Shown: positions 43,080-52,203 of the stretch, one piece after another
How positions within the stretch are numbered: position 1 is the stretch's first letter
How the letters are laid out: each line of letters begins with the position of its first letter
NCBI RefSeq assembly: GCF_003885045.1
Contig: NZ_RHJS01000002.1
Location: 62,001 to 126,000, forward strand
Direction: 5' to 3'
DNA from: Schaedlerella arabinosiphila
GTDB lineage: Bacteria; Bacillota; Clostridia; Lachnospirales; Lachnospiraceae
DNA length: 64,000 nucleotides
The notes under the pieces: generated by a model
Databases searched by the model: none
Told to the model about the DNA's origin: nothing
Seen by the model: only the letters and a program-made list of their open reading frames with translations
Program-made: the position numbers and the translations under genes

Positions 43080-45623
43080 ATGGGATTATATACTTATAAC
43101 AGTACGGATATCCCGAAAACCGACCGGATACCAAAGCTGGTAGAGCACTTGTACGCAAAGCTGCCGGAGATTGAATCTGCAAGGGCCGTCCTGATCACGG
43201 AATCTTACCGCCAGACGGAGAATGAACCCATGATCATCCGGCGTGCCAAGGCATTTCAGCATATCCTGGAGAATATCCCCATCATCATCCGTGACCTGGA
43301 GCTGATCGTGGGAAGCACGACCATAGCGCCCAGGGGCTGCCAGACCTACCCGGAGTTTTCTTACGAGTGGCTGGAAGCGGAGTTTGATACGGTGGAGACC
43401 AGGTCTGCCGATCCGTTTTACATTTCCGAGCAGACCAAGCGGGAACTGAAAGAGGCGGATGCCTACTGGAAGGGCAGGACTACCAGTGAGCTGGCGACGG
43501 CTTATATGGAACCGGAGACGTTGATCGCGATGGAGCACAATATGTTCACGCCGGGAAATTATTTTTACAATGGCGTAGGGCATGTGACGGTAAAGTATGA
43601 GGAGGTGCTCGCCATCGGATTTTCCGGAATCCGGGAGAAAGCGGAGGCGGAGCTGGCAGCTTTAAGCCTGGCAGACGGAGACTATCAGAAGAAGTCCCGT
43701 TTCCTTCAGGCGGTCATCATAAGCTGCGATGCGGCGGTGACCTACGCCAGACGTTATGCGAAGCTGGCCCTGGAAGAGGCAGAGAAGTGCACCGACGGTG
43801 CCAGAAAGCTGGAACTGCTCCAGATCGCGCAGAACTGCGCCAATGTGCCTGAGAAAGGGGCGGCCGGATTCTATGAAGCCTGCCAGTCCTTCTGGTTCGT
43901 GCAGCAGCTTCTTCAGATCGAATCCAGCGGACACTCGATCTCACCGGGACGTTTTGACCAGTACATGTATCCTTATTATAAGAAGGATCTGGACAGCGGC
44001 AAGCTGACACGGGAATTTGCTCAGGAACTGATGGACTGCATCTGGGTAAAGCTGAACGACCTGAACAAGTGCCGTGACGCCGCATCTGCAGAAGGGTTTG
44101 CAGGCTACAGCCTGTTCCAGAACCTGATCGCTGGAGGACAGAACGGGGAGGGCATTGACGTGACCAATGACCTGTCCTTTATGTGTATCCAGGCGTCCAT
44201 GCATGTCTTCCTTCCGCAGCCGTCCTTCTCCATCCGCGTATGGAACGGTTCGCCCCACGAATTTCTCGTTAAGGCGGCGGAACTGACGCGTACCGGGATC
44301 GGGCTTCCGGCGTATTACAATGATGAAGTCATCATTCCGTCCCTGGTCAGCCGCGGGCTGACGCTCAAGGACGCTCGGGAGTACAATATCATCGGCTGTG
44401 TGGAGCCTCAGAAGGCGGGCAAGACCGAGGGGTGGCATGACGCCGCGTTCTTCAATATGTGCCGTCCGCTGGAACTGGTATTTACCAACGGTATGGACAA
44501 GGGGGTACAGGTAGGGCCCCAGACCGGCAATGTAGAGGATATGAAGACCTTCGAGGAATTTTACCATGCATACAAGATGCAGATGGATTATGCCATCAAG
44601 CTGCTGGTCAATGCGGACAATGCCATCGATATGGCGCATGCGGAACGCTGTCCGCTTCCGTTCCTTTCTTCCATGGTGGACGACTGCATGAAGCAGGGCA
44701 GGACCGTGCAGGAAGGCGGAGCCGTTTACAACTTCACCGGCCCCCAGGGCTTCGGGGTTGCCAATATGGCGGATTCCCTGTATGCGGTGAAAAAGCTGGT
44801 GTATGACGAGAAGCAAGTCACCATGAAGGAAATGAAAACCGCTTTGATGACCAACTACGGTCAGGGACTGGATACCGAGGATATTGCTGCTGTTACGGCA
44901 AATGTAGCCAATGAGATGAAGGCTTCCGGCCAGACGGTAGGGGAAGCAGAGATCGGGGCCATCCTTAAGACCGTGGTGGCAGCATCCGAATCACCGGAAG
45001 TCAAAGCCAACGGAGAACGGATTCTGAAGCTCATCGACCAGGTGCCCAAGTTCGGCAATGATATCCCTGAGGTGGATGCGTTTGCCAGGGACGTGGCGTA
45101 CACCTATACAAGGCCGCTGGAGAACTACAAAAACCCAAGGGGCGGCATCTTCCAGGCCGGCTTATATCCGGTATCTGCGAATGTACCCCTGGGCGCACAG
45201 ACGGGAGCGACGCCCGATGGAAGGCTGGCCCACATGCCGGTGGCAGACGGAGTATCGCCGTCCGCAGGCAAGGACGTGAACGGGCCGACGGCGGCAGCAA
45301 ATTCCGTATCAAAGCTGGATCACTATATTGCTTCCAACGGTACGCTGTTTAACCAGAAGTTCCATCCCTCCGCACTGAGCGGAAGAGCGGGGCTTGACAA
45401 CTTCGTAGGTCTGATCCGGTCTTACTTTGACCAGAAGGGCAGCCACATGCAGTTTAATGTAGTCAGCAGGGAGACGCTTCTGGACGCGCAGAAGCATCCG
45501 GAGCAGTACAAGCACCTGGTGGTCCGCGTGGCAGGCTACAGCGCATTGTTCACCACATTGTCCAAGTCTCTGCAGGATGACATTATCCGCCGGACGGAGC
45601 AGGGCTTCAGCGATGAAGGCTGA
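43080..45623 (+). CDS. Glycyl-radical 1,2-propanediol dehydratase (B12-independent)
   Basis: An 847-residue glycyl-radical enzyme, the signature enzyme of the compartment. The thiyl Cys440 lies in IIGCVEPQ with Glu442; Asp454 is in GWHDAAFFN; His168 in YFYNGVGHVTVKYEEV; and the radical Gly819 in VVRVAGYSALF. These match propanediol/glycerol dehydratases (RiPD, GDH) and not CutC or pyruvate formate-lyase. It converts (S)-1,2-propanediol to propionaldehyde inside the shell. No N-terminal encapsulation helix is obvious. The AAAGGAG site fixes the start. Substrate choice is inferred from motif and aldolase context. Confidence 0.92.
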   Translation: MGLYTYNSTDIPKTDRIPKLVEHLYAKLPEIESARAVLITESYRQTENEPMIIRRAKAFQHILENIPIIIRDLELIVGSTTIAPRGCQTYPEFSYEWLEAEFDTVETRSADPFYISEQTKRELKEADAYWKGRTTSELATAYMEPETLIAMEHNMFTPGNYFYNGVGHVTVKYEEVLAIGFSGIREKAEAELAALSLADGDYQKKSRFLQAVIISCDAAVTYARRYAKLALEEAEKCTDGARKLELLQIAQNCANVPEKGAAGFYEACQSFWFVQQLLQIESSGHSISPGRFDQYMYPYYKKDLDSGKLTREFAQELMDCIWVKLNDLNKCRDAASAEGFAGYSLFQNLIAGGQNGEGIDVTNDLSFMCIQASMHVFLPQPSFSIRVWNGSPHEFLVKAAELTRTGIGLPAYYNDEVIIPSLVSRGLTLKDAREYNIIGCVEPQKAGKTEGWHDAAFFNMCRPLELVFTNGMDKGVQVGPQTGNVEDMKTFEEFYHAYKMQMDYAIKLLVNADNAIDMAHAERCPLPFLSSMVDDCMKQGRTVQEGGAVYNFTGPQGFGVANMADSLYAVKKLVYDEKQVTMKEMKTALMTNYGQGLDTEDIAAVTANVANEMKASGQTVGEAEIGAILKTVVAASESPEVKANGERILKLIDQVPKFGNDIPEVDAFARDVAYTYTRPLENYKNPRGGIFQAGLYPVSANVPLGAQTGATPDGRLAHMPVADGVSPSAGKDVNGPTAAANSVSKLDHYIASNGTLFNQKFHPSALSGRAGLDNFVGLIRSYFDQKGSHMQFNVVSRETLLDAQKHPEQYKHLVVRVAGYSALFTTLSKSLQDDIIRRTEQGFSDEG

Positions 45624-45642
45624 GCAGGGAAGGAAGAGCACC

Positions 45643-46437
45643 ATGGAAGACTATAAGAAGACAACAGGCCGCATTTTCGATATTCAGCGGTACTCCATCC
45701 ATGATGGGAACGGAATCCGAACCATTGTATTTTTAAAAGGATGTGTGCTTCGCTGCCGCTGGTGCTGCAATCCGGAATCTCAGGAATATGCGGTACAGAC
45801 CATGATGGTTCAGGGGGAACCGAAGACCATCGGCAGGGATGTGACCGTGGCCGAAGTCATGGAGACTGTGGAGAAAGACCGGCCCTATTACCGCAGGACC
45901 GGGGGCGGACTGACGCTCTCAGGCGGGGAAAGCCTCTGCCAGCCGGATTTCGCAACTGCGCTTCTGCGGGCCGCAAAGGAAAGCGGCATCAGCACGGCCA
46001 TGGAAAGCATGGGCTGCGCAAAGTGGGAAGTGATCGAAGGACTGCTCCCTTACCTGGATCAGTACCTGCTGGATATCAAGCATAGAAATCCGGACAAGCA
46101 CCGGGAATTTACCGGCAGATCCAACGAGCTGATGCTGGAAAACGCAAAGAAAATCGCGGATTCCCATATGACGGAGCTGAGTATTCGGGTTCCGGTCATT
46201 CCGGGCTTCAACGATACGCCGGAGGAGATCCGGGATATTGCCGCATATACGAGAGATCTGGGCAATGTAAAACGGCTTCATCTGCTTCCCTACCACAGGC
46301 TTGGCCAGGACAAATACGCCGGGCTGGGAAGGGAATACCTGATGGGCGATGTGAAACCGCCCTCCAATGAAAAGATGAACGAGCTGCTTGCTGCTGCAAA
46401 GCAGGTATCCGGAGTAGAATGCCAGATCGGCGGGTAA
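45643..46437 (+). CDS. Glycyl-radical enzyme activating enzyme (radical SAM)
   Basis: A 264-residue radical SAM activase that abstracts H from Gly of the dehydratase. Cys34, Cys38 and Cys41 (CVLRCRWC) bind the catalytic [4Fe-4S], preceded by FDIQRYSIHDGNGIRTIVFL. The SAM-binding GGE motif is LTLSGGESLCQ. The ferredoxin-like insert of many GRE activases is replaced by a short loop (TMMVQGEPKTIGRDV), so it probably carries only the catalytic cluster. AAGGAAG 7 bp upstream supports this ATG, 19 bp after the dehydratase stop; an upstream start inside that gene is unlikely. Confidence 0.93.
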   Translation: MEDYKKTTGRIFDIQRYSIHDGNGIRTIVFLKGCVLRCRWCCNPESQEYAVQTMMVQGEPKTIGRDVTVAEVMETVEKDRPYYRRTGGGLTLSGGESLCQPDFATALLRAAKESGISTAMESMGCAKWEVIEGLLPYLDQYLLDIKHRNPDKHREFTGRSNELMLENAKKIADSHMTELSIRVPVIPGFNDTPEEIRDIAAYTRDLGNVKRLHLLPYHRLGQDKYAGLGREYLMGDVKPPSNEKMNELLAAAKQVSGVECQIGG

Positions 46438-46492
46438 GTTAAGATAGATATAAGAAAAGAAAAAGTATAAAAAATCCAAGGAGGATAAAAGG

Positions 46493-47293
46493 ATGCAAAA
46501 CGAATTTGAAATCAAAAAAGAGATGTGTGAGATCGGCAAGCGCGTATACAACCGGGGAATGGTTGCGGCAAACGACGGAAACTTTTCTGTAAAGCTCAAC
46601 GACAATGAATTTCTGTGCACACCGACCGGCGTAAGCAAGGGATTCATGACACCGGAATACATCTGCAAGGTAGATGCGGAAGGCAGAGTGCTCCAGGCAA
46701 ACAAGGGCTTTAGACCTTCTTCCGAGATCAAGATGCATATGCGTGTCTACAAAGAGAGACCGGACGTAAATTCCGTAGTTCATGCGCATCCGCTGTATGC
46801 GACCACATTTGCAATCGCAGGGATTCCGCTGACACAGCCGATCATGCCGGAAGCAGTCATCGCTTTGGGATGTGTTCCGATCGCGAAGTACGGCACACCT
46901 TCCACCATGGAGATCCCGGATGCGGTATCCGAGCATCTGCAGTATTTTGACGCTGTACTGCTGGAGAACCACGGCGCGCTGACCTACTCCGATTCCCTGT
47001 TAAACGCATACCATAAGATGGAATCCGTAGAGTTCTACGCTCGTCTGTTATGGCAGACCATGCAGATCGGCGGACCTCAGGAGCTGAACAAAGAGCAGGT
47101 TGAGAAGCTCTATGAGATCAGAAGACAGTTCGGACTTCCTGGAAAGCATCCTGCAAATGTATGCCCGAATGCAAAGGCAGGCAAGCCAAGCTGCCATACC
47201 TGCGGCGGAAACTGCAGCAGCGCGGCTCCAAAGGCAGACGCAGACCTGGTAGCAGAGATTACCAAGAAGGTTATGAGCCAGCTTGGAATGTAA
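46493..47293 (+). CDS. fucA: Class II aldolase (fuculose-phosphate aldolase-like) with C-terminal encapsulation peptide
   Basis: A 266-residue zinc-dependent class II aldolase. Zn ligands are His97 and His99 (HAHPLYATTF) and His160 (ENHGALTYSD); GVSKGFMTPE and RPSSEIKMHM contact the phosphate/enediolate. It would split L-fuculose-1-P or L-rhamnulose-1-P into DHAP and L-lactaldehyde. Residues 215-245 are a Cys-rich linker (ANVCPNAKAGKPSCHTCGGN), followed by an amphipathic helix (ADADLVAEITKKVMSQLGM) that is a typical encapsulation peptide, so it acts in the shell lumen. Its presence marks the GRM5-type locus. Confidence 0.88.
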   Translation: MQNEFEIKKEMCEIGKRVYNRGMVAANDGNFSVKLNDNEFLCTPTGVSKGFMTPEYICKVDAEGRVLQANKGFRPSSEIKMHMRVYKERPDVNSVVHAHPLYATTFAIAGIPLTQPIMPEAVIALGCVPIAKYGTPSTMEIPDAVSEHLQYFDAVLLENHGALTYSDSLLNAYHKMESVEFYARLLWQTMQIGGPQELNKEQVEKLYEIRRQFGLPGKHPANVCPNAKAGKPSCHTCGGNCSSAAPKADADLVAEITKKVMSQLGM

Positions 47294-47298
47294 AGCAT

Positions 47299-47820
47299 AT
47301 GAATGAACAGGAGATTTCCGGCCTGGTGAAAGCCGTGCTGGAAAGTATGAAAGATACAGGTTCCGAACATGCCCCCGGCCATGTCTGCAAATGCAAACAG
47401 CATAAGATGACCCTGGATAAAGCCAATGCCCTGATCGAGAAGGTCAAGGCAAAGGCATCGGAAATGGGCGTCCGGGCGGTGGTGGCGGTTGCGGATCAGG
47501 CCGGAAGGCCCGTGGCGGTTCAGAGTATGGACGGAGCCTATATAGCAAGCTTTGACATTGCGGTCAATAAATCATTTACCTCGGCAAGCCTGAAAATGTC
47601 AACGGAGGCTCTAAGCCGTTTGAGCCAGCCGGGCCAGTCCTTGTACGGCATCCAGTTTACCAACGGGGGTAAAATCGTCATCTTCGGAGGCGGAGAGGTG
47701 CTTGAGGCAGAGGGGAAAATGATCGGAGCCTTAGGCGTAAGCGGAGGTAGTGCAGAGCAGGATACCGAGCTTGCGGCTTACGGCAGGGAAGTATTTAAGG
47801 AGGTAATATCGTGTCTGTAA
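47299..47820 (+). CDS. GlcG/PduO C-terminal-like protein with N-terminal encapsulation peptide
   Basis: A 173-residue protein of the GlcG/HbpS (heme-binding, PduO C-terminal domain) family: LDKANALIEKVKAKASEMGV RAVVAVADQAGRPV, then GGSAEQDTELAAYG. The N-terminus (MNEQEISGLVKAVLESMKD) is an amphipathic targeting helix followed by a linker with HVCKCKQHK. PduO C-terminal domains bind heme or flavin/corrinoid-like cofactors in some species; here the ligand is unknown. It starts 5 bp after the aldolase stop and overlaps the next gene by 10 bp. Confidence 0.8.
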   Translation: MNEQEISGLVKAVLESMKDTGSEHAPGHVCKCKQHKMTLDKANALIEKVKAKASEMGVRAVVAVADQAGRPVAVQSMDGAYIASFDIAVNKSFTSASLKMSTEALSRLSQPGQSLYGIQFTNGGKIVIFGGGEVLEAEGKMIGALGVSGGSAEQDTELAAYGREVFKEVISCL

Positions 47821-49199
47821 ATGAACGGATGGTTCAGGACATTGTACAGGAAGTGGTGGCGAAGATGCAGATCGCTTCTGACGTGACCGGCAACCACGGT
47901 GTTTTCCAGGATATGAACGCTGCCATTGAAGCGGCCAAGAAAACACAGAAAGTCGTTGCACGGATGTCCATGGACCAGAGAGAAAAGATTATTTCCAATA
48001 TCCGTGCAAAGATCAAGGAACATGCGGAGATTTTCGCGCGTATGGGAGTACAGGAGACCGGTATGGGAAATGTCGGACACAAGATTTTGAAACACCAGCT
48101 TGTGGCTGAGAAGACGCCGGGAACCGAAGATATTCAAACAACAGCCTGGTCAGGAGACAGAGGTCTGACCCTGATCGAGATGGGGCCGTTCGGAGTCATC
48201 GGAGCCATCACGCCCTGCACCAATCCAAGCGAGACGGTGCTGTGCAATACGATCGGCATGCTGGCGGGAGGCAATACGGTTGTATTCAACCCCCATCCGG
48301 CGGCAATCAAGACATCCATCTATGCGGTCAACCTGATCAACGAGGCATCCCTGGAGGCAGGCGGCCCGGACAACATCGCATGTACGGTGGAGAATCCGAC
48401 GCTGGAGAGCAGCAACATTATGATGAAGCACAAGGACATCCCTCTGATCGCGGCGACCGGAGGCCCGGGCGTGGTAACGGCAGTCCTTTCCTCCGGCAAG
48501 AGAGGCATCGGCGCAGGGGCAGGCAACCCGCCCGCGCTGGTAGACGAGACGGCAGATATCCGCAAGGCGGCGGAGGATATTGTAAACGGATGTACATTTG
48601 ACAACAATCTCCCCTGTATCGCGGAGAAAGAGATCGTGGCGGTGGATTCCATCGCAGACGAGCTGATGCATTACATGATCTCCGAGCAGGGCTGCTACCT
48701 GGCTTCGAAGGAAGAACAGGACGCGCTGACAGAGGTGGTATTAAAGGGCGGCCGTCTGAACAGAAAGTGTGTCGGAAGAGACGCGAAGACACTGCTGGGC
48801 ATGATCGGTGTAACCGTACCGGACAATATCCGGTGCATCACCTTTGAAGGGCCGAAGGAGCATCCGCTGATCGCGGAGGAATTGATGATGCCGATTCTGG
48901 GCGTGGTCAGGGCAAAGGATTTTGACGACGCGGTAGAGCAGGCCGTATGGCTGGAGCATGGCAACCGTCATTCCGCCCACATCCACTCCAAGAACGTGGA
49001 CAATATCACCAAATATGCAAAGGCGATCGACACTGCGATCCTTGTAAAGAACGGACCGTCCTATGCGGCGATCGGGTTCGGCGGGGAAGGCTTCTGTACC
49101 TTCACCATTGCCAGCCGGACAGGAGAAGGACTGACAAGCGCAAGCGCCTTTACAAAGAGGAGACGCTGCGTGATGTGCGACAGCCTTTGTATCAGATAA
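47811..49199 (+). CDS. pduP: CoA-acylating propionaldehyde dehydrogenase (PduP/EutE-like)
   Basis: A 462-residue acylating aldehyde dehydrogenase converting propionaldehyde, CoA and NAD+ to propionyl-CoA. Catalytic Cys269 is in FDNNLPCIAEKEIV, with NAD region GAITPCTNPSETVLCNTIGM and the Gly-rich AATGGPGVVTAVLSSGKRGI. The N-terminus SVNERMVQDIVQEVVAKMQ is an amphipathic encapsulation helix joined by a short linker. Starts at GTG after AAGGAGG, overlapping the previous gene by 10 bp. It lies directly in the path from dehydratase to PduL. Confidence 0.93.
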   Translation: MSVNERMVQDIVQEVVAKMQIASDVTGNHGVFQDMNAAIEAAKKTQKVVARMSMDQREKIISNIRAKIKEHAEIFARMGVQETGMGNVGHKILKHQLVAEKTPGTEDIQTTAWSGDRGLTLIEMGPFGVIGAITPCTNPSETVLCNTIGMLAGGNTVVFNPHPAAIKTSIYAVNLINEASLEAGGPDNIACTVENPTLESSNIMMKHKDIPLIAATGGPGVVTAVLSSGKRGIGAGAGNPPALVDETADIRKAAEDIVNGCTFDNNLPCIAEKEIVAVDSIADELMHYMISEQGCYLASKEEQDALTEVVLKGGRLNRKCVGRDAKTLLGMIGVTVPDNIRCITFEGPKEHPLIAEELMMPILGVVRAKDFDDAVEQAVWLEHGNRHSAHIHSKNVDNITKYAKAIDTAILVKNGPSYAAIGFGGEGFCTFTIASRTGEGLTSASAFTKRRRCVMCDSLCIR

Positions 49200-49283
49200 A
49201 GAAGCAAACAGGCAGTCAATCTGTAAATGCGCCAGGGGAATGAAAGGCGGCAGGTTGGTTGTAAGTTGAGGAGGCAATAAAAA

Positions 49284-50495
49284 ATGGAAATGAATTCTGC
49301 AAATGTAGAAGCCGTTGTAAAGCAGGTTCTGGAAAGCATGTTAAGCCAGCCGGTTTCGGCTTCGGCGGCTGCACCGGCAGCAGGAGGGGCGATCCCAAAG
49401 ACCGCGCATGTTGCCATGCTGACGGCTCTGGAGCATTATGATGTAAAGGAATTTCCGATGCCGGAGGTCGGCGACGGAGATATCCTTGTAAAAGTAGAAG
49501 GCTGCGGTGTCTGCGGAACAGACGCGCACGAATTTAAGAGAGATCCCTTCGGCCTGATCCCGGTAGCGCTGGGACATGAAGGAACCGGCGAGATCGTAAA
49601 GATGGGAAAGGACGTAAAGGTTGACAGCGCAGGAAAACCGCTGAAAGTAGGCGATAAAGTTGTAACCTGTATGATTTTCAAGGACAACCCGGATATCACC
49701 ATGTTCGACCTGAACAAGCAGAATGTGGGCGGCGCGGATGTATACGGACTGCTCCCGGATGATGATATTCATCTGAACGGATGGTTTTCCGATTACATAC
49801 TGATCCGGAAGGGCTCCACCGTATTCAATGTCAGTGATCTGGATCTGAAGTCCCGTATCCTGATCGAACCCTGCGCCGTACTCATCCACGCGGTTGAGAG
49901 GGCGAAGACGACCGGCATCCTGCGGTTCAACAGCAGGGTTGTGGTTCAGGGCTGCGGACCGATCGGACTGATCTGTATCGCGATCCTCCGTACCATGGGG
50001 ATTGAAAATATCGTGGCAGTAGACGGAAATCAGCAGAGGCTGGATTTCGCGAAGAGGATGGGAGCAGACAATTCCGTCAACTTCATGAACCACAAGGGAA
50101 TCGAAGCACTCAGCGGCGCCGTGAAGGAAGCATTCGGCGGATACGAGGCGGATTTCGCGTTCCAGTGTACCGGATCTCCGGTGGCTCACGCGAATATCTA
50201 CAAGTTCATCCGCAACGGCGGCGGACTCTGCGAGCTGGGATTCTTCATCAACGGCGGGGACGCAACCATCAATCCGCACTTTGACCTGTGCTCCAAGGAG
50301 ATCACACTGGTGGGCTCCTGGGTATACACCCTGAGAGATTACGCAACCACGTTTGACTTCCTGAAACGGGCGAAGGCAATCGGGCTTCCGATGGACGACC
50401 TGATCACACATGAATTTCCGCTGGAGCAGATCAATGAAGCCCATGTGACGAACTTAAAGCAGGAAGGTCTCAAGATTGCGATCGTAAATAAATAG
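49284..50495 (+). CDS. Zinc-dependent alcohol dehydrogenase with encapsulation peptide
   Basis: A 403-residue medium-chain dehydrogenase. Zn catalytic ligands are in GCGVCGTDAHEF and LGHEGTGEIVKMG; Rossmann motif VVQGCGPIGLICIAILR. The first 18 residues (NSANVEAVVKQVLESMLSQ) form an encapsulation helix, then a flexible Ala/Ser-rich linker (PVSASAAAPAAGGAIP), so the enzyme is lumenal. It may reduce lactaldehyde to 1,2-propanediol or propanal to propanol, recycling NADH; in fucose-type GRM loci the lactaldehyde reductase role is plausible but unproven. Confidence 0.88.
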   Translation: MEMNSANVEAVVKQVLESMLSQPVSASAAAPAAGGAIPKTAHVAMLTALEHYDVKEFPMPEVGDGDILVKVEGCGVCGTDAHEFKRDPFGLIPVALGHEGTGEIVKMGKDVKVDSAGKPLKVGDKVVTCMIFKDNPDITMFDLNKQNVGGADVYGLLPDDDIHLNGWFSDYILIRKGSTVFNVSDLDLKSRILIEPCAVLIHAVERAKTTGILRFNSRVVVQGCGPIGLICIAILRTMGIENIVAVDGNQQRLDFAKRMGADNSVNFMNHKGIEALSGAVKEAFGGYEADFAFQCTGSPVAHANIYKFIRNGGGLCELGFFINGGDATINPHFDLCSKEITLVGSWVYTLRDYATTFDFLKRAKAIGLPMDDLITHEFPLEQINEAHVTNLKQEGLKIAIVNK

Positions 50496-50531
50496 TGACT
50501 GATTTGTAAAAACCTGCGAAGGAGAGTGGTT

Positions 50532-50876
50532 ATGGGAGAAGCAGTAGGAATGCTGGAGGTATTCGGGCTGGCAACCGCCTACGCGGCGGCAGATGCCGGG
50601 TGCAAGGCAGGCAATGTCCGGCTGGAAACCTTTGATAAAAACAAACCGGCGAATGCGGATGAATTACCTGTACCGCTGATCGTGATGGTAAAATTTCGCG
50701 GAAGCGTATCCGATGTCCAGGCTGCGTTGGAGGCGGCAAAGGCAAAGGCCGAACAGCTTGCAGGGATCGTGACGGAATATGATATCGCAAGACCCACGGA
50801 GGATACGGAAAAGATGCTCAAACTGAGCGGCTTAGATAAAGGAACACCAAACAAAAAATATTTGAAGGAGATTTAG
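50532..50876 (+). CDS. BMC-domain shell protein with extended pore loop and C-tail
   Basis: A 114-residue BMC-H protein: GEAVGMLEVFGLATAYAAAD, then SVSDVQAALEAAKAKAEQLA. The pore-side loop is lengthened (FDKNKPANADELPVPLIVMV) and a 25-residue C-terminal tail follows the usual end (TEKMLKLSGLDKGTPNKKYL). Both features suggest a specialised facet or cargo-docking role. The ATG is 7 bp after AAGGAG; a GTG two codons upstream is less likely. Confidence 0.86.
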   Translation: MGEAVGMLEVFGLATAYAAADAGCKAGNVRLETFDKNKPANADELPVPLIVMVKFRGSVSDVQAALEAAKAKAEQLAGIVTEYDIARPTEDTEKMLKLSGLDKGTPNKKYLKEI

Positions 50877-50888
50877 GAGGATATAGAA

Positions 50889-51164
50889 ATGGCACAGCAG
50901 GCATTAGGAATGGTAGAAACCAGAGGACTGACAGCAGCAATTGAAGCAGCGGACGCAATGACAAAGGCGGCTGAGGTTACATTGGTAGGAACTGAGAAGA
51001 TCGGCTCCGGTCTTGTAACCGTTATGGTACGCGGAGACGTAGGAGCAGTAAAGGCAGCAGTTGAGACAGGCGCGGACGCTGCGGCAAGACTTGGGGAACT
51101 GGTTGCAACACACGTGATCCCAAGACCGCATGACGATGTAGAGAAGATTCTCCCTACAATTTAA
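50889..51164 (+). CDS. pduA: BMC-H shell protein, PduA-like, main hexamer
   Basis: A 91-residue canonical [24 protein letters not shown], pore loop [21 protein letters not shown]-terminal [25 protein letters not shown] is the PduA-type small hydrophilic pore. It is almost identical in core to the BMC domain encoded at 51789, so the two should mix in the same facets. It is followed by a stem-loop, which may raise stability or level of its message. Confidence 0.93.
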   Translation: MAQQALGMVETRGLTAAIEAADAMTKAAEVTLVGTEKIGSGLVTVMVRGDVGAVKAAVETGADAAARLGELVATHVIPRPHDDVEKILPTI

Positions 51165-51181
51165 TTTGACAGAAGCTGTGA

Positions 51182-51210
51182 CCCGCGGCCGGATTAAAAA
51201 AGGCTGCGGG
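51182..51210 (+). other. Intercistronic stem-loop
   Basis: CCCGCGGCC / GGCTGCGGG pairs over 9 bp (one G-U) with an 11-nt A-rich loop, 17 bp after the main BMC-H stop; no T-tract. Likely an mRNA-stabilising or partial stop element. Confidence 0.5.
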
Positions 51211-51256
51211 CCGGAACAGGAGAATCCCTCAGATTGATTAGTAAAGGAGCAGTCTC

Positions 51257-51541
51257 ATGGGACAGGCATATGGATTTTTTGAAATCCCGAGTGTGACGGC
51301 TGCCGTAGTCGCCATTGATATGATGTGCAAGACGGCGGAGGTGGAGCTGGTCACATGGGAGAAAAAACTGGGCGGACGGCTTGTCACCATCATCATCCGC
51401 GGGGATGTGTCCGCAGTCACACAGGCGATTGAAACTGCAGCGGCAAACGCGATCAAAGAGCCGGCAGCGTATGTGGTGATTGCAAGTCCACACGAGGAAG
51501 TCATCAGGATGGTGAACCAGAGTGCCAACCGGGTAAGTTGA
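51257..51541 (+). CDS. BMC-H shell protein, divergent
   Basis: A 94-residue BMC domain ([35 protein letters not shown], then [20 protein letters not shown] and [13 protein letters not shown]). The pore-loop sequence is KKLGGRLVT, larger and more basic than KIGSG, so it may form a different pore. AAAGGAG lies 8 bp before the ATG. Located between the two near-identical main hexamer genes. Confidence 0.9.
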   Translation: MGQAYGFFEIPSVTAAVVAIDMMCKTAEVELVTWEKKLGGRLVTIIIRGDVSAVTQAIETAAANAIKEPAAYVVIASPHEEVIRMVNQSANRVS

Positions 51542-51554
51542 GGAGGCAGTGACC

Positions 51555-52067
51555 ATGGCAGATGAAAAGAAGCCGACAGGCGAGGAGAAGAACATAGATT
51601 CTTCCAAAGCGGAAGGCGCGGCCAAAAAAGGCAGGACAAAGAAAACTGCAGGATCAAAAGCTGCGTCCGCAAAGAAAGCAGAAACAACAGCCAAAGCGCC
51701 CGCCAAGACAGTTCAGAGAGTGAAGCAGGCGGCGCAGCAGGCTGAAGAAGTTATTGTTGAACAGACGATCCAGAAGGAGGAAAAAAGAATGTCACAGGAA
51801 GCATTGGGAATGGTAGAAACAAGAGGTCTGGTAGCATCCATTGAAGCGGCGGATACCATGCTGAAAGCAGCGAATGTTGTACTGGTAGGAACAGAGAAGA
51901 TCGGTTCCGGTCTTGTAACCGTTATGGTACGCGGAGACGTAGGCGCTGTAAAATCAGCAGTTGAGTCCGGCGCGGAAGCAGCAGGAAGGCTCGGCGAACT
52001 GGTAGCGACTCACGTAATCCCGAGACCACACGGCGATGTAGAAAAGATTCTTCCGGCAATCAAATAA
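51555..52067 (+). CDS. BMC-H shell protein with Lys/Ala-rich N-terminal tail and probable internal start
   Basis: A 170-residue protein: a disordered, histone-H1-like basic tail (residues 1-75, for example [20 protein letters not shown]) then a PduA-like BMC domain from about residue 79 ([20 protein letters not shown], pore KIGSG). An in-frame ATG at 51789 has a perfect AAGGAGG 8 bp upstream, so a 92-residue tail-less hexamer subunit is probably also made from the same message. A long-and-short pair made this way is known for PduB/PduB'. The tail may bind cargo, shell neighbours or nucleic acid. The long-form ATG has AGGAGG 8 bp upstream. Confidence 0.87.
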   Translation: MADEKKPTGEEKNIDSSKAEGAAKKGRTKKTAGSKAASAKKAETTAKAPAKTVQRVKQAAQQAEEVIVEQTIQKEEKRMSQEALGMVETRGLVASIEAADTMLKAANVVLVGTEKIGSGLVTVMVRGDVGAVKSAVESGAEAAGRLGELVATHVIPRPHGDVEKILPAIK

Positions 52068-52083
52068 GTAAGAACGATGCCAA

Positions 52084-52111
52084 CCGGGGGGTGGAAAGAC
52101 GCGCCCTCCGG
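52084..52111 (+). other. Intercistronic stem-loop
   Basis: CCGGGGGG / CCCTCCGG pairs over 8 bp (one G-U) with a 12-nt loop, 16 bp after the tailed BMC-H gene; analogous to the hairpin after the main hexamer gene. Confidence 0.45.
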
Positions 52112-52203
52112 AGGATATGCAGGATGCCCCTTCCGCAGCAATGTAGCATTGGAATAGAAACGTGGGCGGGACGTGGGCCTGCATCACAAAGAGGAGAATT
52201 GAT

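Noticed and set aside
49341..50444. 367-codon minus-strand ORF across the zinc alcohol dehydrogenase
   Set aside because: Shadow of a confirmed gene on the other strand; no motif or ribosome site.
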